Shown here in pieces: positions 59,231 through 64,000 of a stretch of 64,000 bases of DNA. Location of the stretch: positions 2,738,152 through 2,802,151 of the forward strand of contig NC_092089.1 of NCBI RefSeq assembly GCF_045679555.1, written 5' to 3'. The stretch is from Salvelinus alpinus (lineage: Eukaryota > Chordata > Actinopteri > Salmoniformes > Salmonidae). The first letter of the stretch is position 1; each line of letters begins with the position of its first letter. The position numbers were made by a program, and so were the translations under genes. A model generated the notes under the pieces. The model was not told the DNA's origin. It saw only the letters and a list, made by a program, of their open reading frames with translations, and searched no databases.

Positions 59231-60254
59231 TATAAGTTCATAAATTAGGCCAATAACCAGCACATTTACTCTACTCTGTCAGACAAAAATAGGGGAGTGT
59301 CCCATATTATTGCTCTACATGCAGGCTACAGTACAGGCTGCTAGCAGGCAAACAGCCAACATGTGTTTTGAACTGAACTGCGCTGGCACTGGGAGATATG
59401 TTTAGTATGCACGCACCCTCATTGTAACTGTGGAAATGTTTGGACACAATGTTATTGAAATCCTATTGTAAAAACCAGCTTTCCTTAAATTGAGCACTGC
59501 TTGTTTCTAGATCTCTGTAGCATGTGGTCCATTTAGGCTAATTTAGAGGTGAGCAATGTGATTGAAGCCTAATTCGGTTGCATGCATGCCTTGTTCATGT
59601 GTAACTGGTTGTGGTTGTTCTGTATCTTCTTCCATAGACATTAGGACTCTGTTCTGGAGGAGAGCCTTGCAGAGAGGTACCTGCATGGGGTTGCAGTGTG
59701 TGTTTGTGTGTGAGGGAGCGGCTGAGCGTGTGCTTCGTTCCTGTGAGTGCCTCTTACAGGCATTACAGGGCCTTGTGGCATTTGAGCAAGCTGAGAGCAA
59801 GCAAAGGACGAGTGGACCAAATATAGGCTGTTAACTGTTGTTTTCTATTGTGCATGTTTGCTTTCTATTGTGTGCAATGCATTTTGCAGTGAAATCGCTA
59901 CAACATGGTTTAGCAAGACAAAGTGCCTCTCTACTCCTGAATGAACTAATCCTTGTGGTGTTTGCTCAAGCAATGTGGATTGGTTTAATTGATTGATTTT
60001 CATCCATCTCACAATTTGAATAGGCCTAGCCTAATATCACAGACAAATAGCCGTTAGGCTGTTTCCTGTTTCGCTATCAGTACCCCACCTTTCCATTGAT
60101 ATATTTTCAGTAGGTCTCCCTCCTCTCTCCTCACTGTCCTCAACATAACTCTGACCTGCCCACACTATTACAATAACAGCAGACAAGTTTTTTGCCAACT
60201 GGTTGTAATATCACTATGTTGAAACTCAGAAATAGCAGTTGATATTGGTTATAG
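59231..60254. other. Gene-free stretch
   Basis: Apparently unique sequence. Nothing firm beyond the candidate mini exon at 59638-59676 discussed with 55767-55812. Confidence 0.35.
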
Positions 60255-62160
60255 GCCTGAAGTTCAGGATGTCTTGCTCCCAGACAGACTAAATAACTTT
60301 TTTGATCGCTTTGAGGACAATACAGTGCCACTGACACGGCCCGCTACCAAAACCTGCGGGCTGTCCTTCACTGCAGCCGAGGTGAGTAAAACATTTAAAC
60401 GTGTTAACCCTCGCAAGGCTGCAGGCCCAGACGTCATTCCCAGCCGCGTCCTCAGAGCATGCGCAGACCAGCTGGCTGGTGTGTTTACGGACATATTCAA
60501 TCAATCCTTATCCCAGTCTGCTGTTCCCACATGCTTCAAGAGGGCCACCATTGTTCCTGTTCCCAAGAAAGCTAAGGTAACTGAGCTAAACGACTACCGC
60601 CCCGTAGCACTCACTTCCGTCATCATGAAGTGCTTTGAGAGACTAGTCAAGGACCATATCACCTCCACCCTACCTGACACCCTAGACCCACTCCAATTTG
60701 CTTACCGACCCAATAGGTCCACAGACGACGCAATCGCAACCACAATGCACACTGCCCTAACCCATCTGGACAAGAGGAATACCTATGTGAGAATGCTGTT
60801 CATCGACTACAGCTCAGCATTTAACACCATAGTACCCTCCAAACTCGTCATCAAGCTTGAGACCCTGGGTCTCGACCCGCCCTGTGCAACTGGGTCCTGG
60901 ACTTCCTGACGGGCCGCCCCCAGGTGGTGAGGGTAGGTAACAACATCTCCACCCCGCTGATCCTCAACACTGGGGCCCCACAAGGGTGCGTTCTGAGCCC
61001 TCTCCTGTACTCCCTGTTCACCCACAACTGCGTGGCCATGCACGCCTCCAACTCAATCATCAAGTTTGCGGACGACACTACAGTGGTAGGCTTGATTACC
61101 ATCAACGACGAGATGGCCTACAGGGAGGCGGTGAGGGCCCTCGGAGTGTGGTGTCAGGAAAATAACCTCACACTCAACGTCAACAAAACAAAGGAGATGA
61201 TTGTGGACTTCAGGAAACAGCAGAGGGAGCACCCCCCTATCCACATCGACGGGACAGTAGTGGAGAAGGGGGAAAGTTTTAAGTTCCTCGGTGTACACAT
61301 CACGGACAAACTGAATTGGTCCACCCACACAGACAGCGTTGTGAAGAAGGCGCAGCAGCGCCTCTTCAACCTCAGGAGGCTGAAGAAATTCGGCTTGTCA
61401 CCAAAAGCACTCATAAACTTCTACAGATGCACAATCGAGAGCATCCTGTCGGGCTGTATCACCGCCTGGTACGGCAACTGCTCCGCCCACAACCGTAAGG
61501 CTCTCCAGAGGGTAGTGAGGTCTGCACAACGCATCACCGGGGGCAAACTACCTGCCCTCCAGGACACCTACACCACCCGATGTCACAGGAAGGCCATAAA
61601 GATCATCAAGGACAACAACCACCCGAGCCACTGCCTGTTCACCCCGCTATCATCCAGAAGGCGAGGTCAGTACAGGTGCATCAAAGCAGGGACCGAGAGA
61701 CTGAAAAACAGCTTCTATCTCAAGGCCATCATACTGTTAAACAGCCACCACTAACATTTAGTGGCCGCTGCCAACATACTGACTCAACTCCAGCCACTTT
61801 AATAATGGGAATTGATGGAAATTATGTAAAAATGTATCACTGGCCACTTTAAACAATGCCACTTAATATAATGTTTACATATCCTACATTACTCATCTCA
61901 TATGTATATGCATAGACTGTACACTATACCATCTACTGCATCTTGCCTATGCCGTTCTGTACCATCACTCATTCATATCTTTATGTACATATTCTTTATC
62001 CCTTTACACTTGTGTGTATAAGGTAGTAGTTGTGGAATTGTTAGGTTAGATTACTTGTTGGTTATTACTACATTGTCGGAACTAGAAGCACAAGCATTTC
62101 GCTACACTCGCATTAACATCTGCTAACCATGTGTATGTGACAAATAAAGATTTGATTTGA
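60255..62160 (+). mobile_element. Non-LTR retrotransposon (jockey/CR1/L2 group), 5'-truncated
   Basis: Polymerase coding sequence followed by a 3' UTR with tcgctacactcgcattaaca and an end gtgacaaataaagatttgat. The 5' half with the endonuclease is missing. A smaller relative lies at 25395-25827. Confidence 0.85.
60274..61754 (+). pseudogene. LINE reverse transcriptase, one frameshift
   Basis: Frames 60274-60909 and 60924-61754 make one polymerase. Motifs: [52 protein letters not shown] (first Asp), [28 protein letters not shown] (catalytic Asp pair), [15 protein letters not shown], and a conserved C-terminus ([22 protein letters not shown]). The frame is lost near 60890 ([11 protein letters not shown] instead of the family's [11 protein letters not shown]), probably by one missing base. 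Otherwise the copy is well preserved and hence young. Confidence 0.9.
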
Positions 62161-62564
62161 GTTCTCATGGAGTGGGTGAGAAGGCGAATCTCACACACAC
62201 ACACCATTTTAAATGGCGAATCCTTTTGTGAGGAGCATATATTTCAAGCATTGTCATGACGATGTGAAAACATTGAGAAAATACCAGACATATTTTGCGT
62301 CTAGATTTTTCACCCACGTGTTTGTTGTGTTTCTCTATGTTGGCATGTTTGTCGCAGAAATTGGCAATGTTTTACAATAGGCTATTTAATGTTATCTCTT
62401 GGGCTGGATAAAGTTGGGGCTGGGCCTGGGGTCTGCAGGGTTGAATTTATTCTTAGAGAGGATTGGTAATGAGCACATCCCTACCAAAAAGGAAGATGGC
62501 AACTCGGTGAGTCACAGGGAAAGTCCCAAGCTAAGTTTGGGTGATGGAAAAAGTTTAGTCATTG

Positions 62565-63122
62565 CCTGTTGTAGAGGATCCAGTCGTCTAGACACAGTAT
62601 CAGACTGGGGTTATGTCTGCCAGAGACCTGTGGTAGAGGACCCAGGGGTCTAGACAAAGTATCAGACTGGGGTTATGTCTGCCAGAGACCTGTGGTAGAG
62701 GACCCAGTGGTCTAGACACAGTATCAGACTGGGGTTATGTCTGCCAGAGACCTGTGGTAGAGGACCCAGTGGTCTAGACACAGTATCAGACTGGAGTTAT
62801 GTCTGCCAGAGACCTGTGGTAGAGGACCCAGTGGTCTAGACACAGTATCAGACTGGGGTTATGTCTGCCAGAGACCTGTGGTAGAGGACCCAGTGGTCTA
62901 GACACAGTATCAGACTGGGGTTATGTCTGCCAGAGACCTGTGGTAGAGGACCCAGGGGTCTAGACACAGTATCAGACTGGGGTTATGTCTGCCAGAGACC
63001 TGTGGTAGAGGACCCAGTGGTCTAGACACAGTATCAGACTGGGGTTATGTCTGCCAGAGACCTGTGGTAGAGGACCCAGGGGTCTAGACACAGTATCAGA
63101 CTGGGGTTATGTTTTGCAGAGA
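62565..63122 (+). repeat. 62-bp minisatellite, nine copies
   Basis: Unit begins gacctgtggtagaggaccca and contains tctagacacagtatcagac. The shared tctagac recurs every 62 bases from 62587 to 63083. A single alternation (ccagtgg/ccagggg) marks sub-variants. Confidence 0.96.
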
Positions 63123-64000
63123 CTGGCGTATGTCCCTGTGTCGATGCCAAGAGTTCTCGTAATTTCCTCCCACCATCCTGATCTTTCCCTGTATCCAGTG
63201 TTCCCCATTAAACCTAATACCAGGCTATGTCCACTCATCGCTCTGTATTTTTGTGTGTGTGTGGTGTGTTATGCAGTGAGTGGACAGTTAACTTGTTGCC
63301 CTTCCGCTGCTCTATGCTCTCTCACAGTATCTGCTCTGTGGTAGACTGTCTGAGAGGGAATGTCTGCTGTAATACTATACTGTCTGGAGATGGAGAGGCA
63401 CTAAGTAACAGATAGGCAGTCGGTAAGGGTAGTAACTACAAACTACAACATTTGGTGTTTTAGAATTTAGTGAAAAACGTCATACAAATGCAATGCATCC
63501 TGAGCAGTGACTGAAGTACAGGGGTCCCCTGGATTGTTTTAGGCTTGAGGCAAAGGCCCAACCACAACAGCATCCAGGGCAGGCTGACATGGAAGCAGCA
63601 TTAGAGGGAAAAGTGGGGTTAATCTAGAGCAGAATGTGAATGGGAGCAGCAGTTAGCCTAGGCCATTCCTGTGGCTGTGTAGGTCTAACCATGGCTCGGC
63701 ATCTGTGGAAAATTACACGTTTGATGGCTGTTTTTGTAATTAACTAAGAGTGGTTTTCAAGCATTTACTGTGACAAATTTCTTCTCAAATCAAAATTACG
63801 CTGAAGTTTATTAGGTTTTGTGCATGGAGTGGAAAGACTGCAATGAAGCAATTCGGTCAGACACTAGGGTTGGGCGATTGTACGATTGCATCGTTGATGA
63901 TGACATCTCGATGTCAAACGATAGTTTAACATATTTGAATTTTACTACACCGCTGGAGTCTTAGCTCACAACAGTGCAGTGAGCACACAGCAGGGCGGCA
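63123..64000. other. Gene-free stretch to the window edge
   Basis: No reliable gene. From about 63868 the sequence gggttgggcgattgtacgat resembles the start of a short non-autonomous DNA element, cut by the window end. Confidence 0.35.

Overview
This window is nuclear DNA from a salmonid fish (Salmo/Oncorhynchus-like). The evidence is spliced vertebrate genes, several families of Tc1/mariner elements (one of the Sleeping Beauty type), tRNA-derived SINEs that share a 3' tail with nearby LINEs, Ty3/gypsy LTRs, L1-like and other non-LTR elements, hAT elements and many minisatellites. No prokaryotic genes are present. No bacterial-style operons, ribosome binding sites or CRISPR arrays were seen.

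Two host genes are recognisable, both on the + strand. (1) ecm1 (extracellular matrix protein 1) appears complete: ten coding exons between 32380 and 52665, GT-AG introns with matching phases throughout, and a predicted protein of 530 residues. (2) Upstream (19649-22752) are three exons of a rorc-like nuclear receptor (ROR-gamma): the start of the hinge, a second hinge piece, and the final exon with the activation helix. The exons for most of the ligand-binding domain are missing, LINE sequence sits where they should be, and the hinge exon has a frameshift and a stop, so this looks like a dying paralogue. A weak candidate first exon of another gene lies at 55767-55812.

Layout. 1-18600: mobile DNA, comprising a Gag-like retroelement, an antisense Ty3/gypsy fragment, a long antisense L1-like element (about 6205-16560) interrupted by a Tc1 transposon, an LTR-like element with a perfect 64-bp hairpin and a gypsy LTR piece, then a RSg-1/L2-like LINE. 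18600-23000: rorc remnant and LINEs. 23000-32300: intergenic DNA with a SINE, two Tc1 elements fused at damaged ends, an LTR-like element and minisatellites. 32380-52665: ecm1. 52666-64000: 3' UTR, LINE ORF1 remnant, SINE, Tc1 carrying a SINE, LINE, and a 62-bp minisatellite.

Two features of ecm1 stand out. Intron 3 is almost wholly a 4.4-kb tandem array in which every unit repeats the exon-3 splice donor (CCCATAG/GTGAGT), giving roughly 140 potential 5' splice sites in a row. Intron 6 is a normal intron of about 110 bp that received one hAT-type insertion, now 10.3 kb long because other elements landed inside it in turn; target-site duplications allow the order to be read. One nested insert is a deleted L1 that fuses ORF1 to the end of ORF2 in frame.
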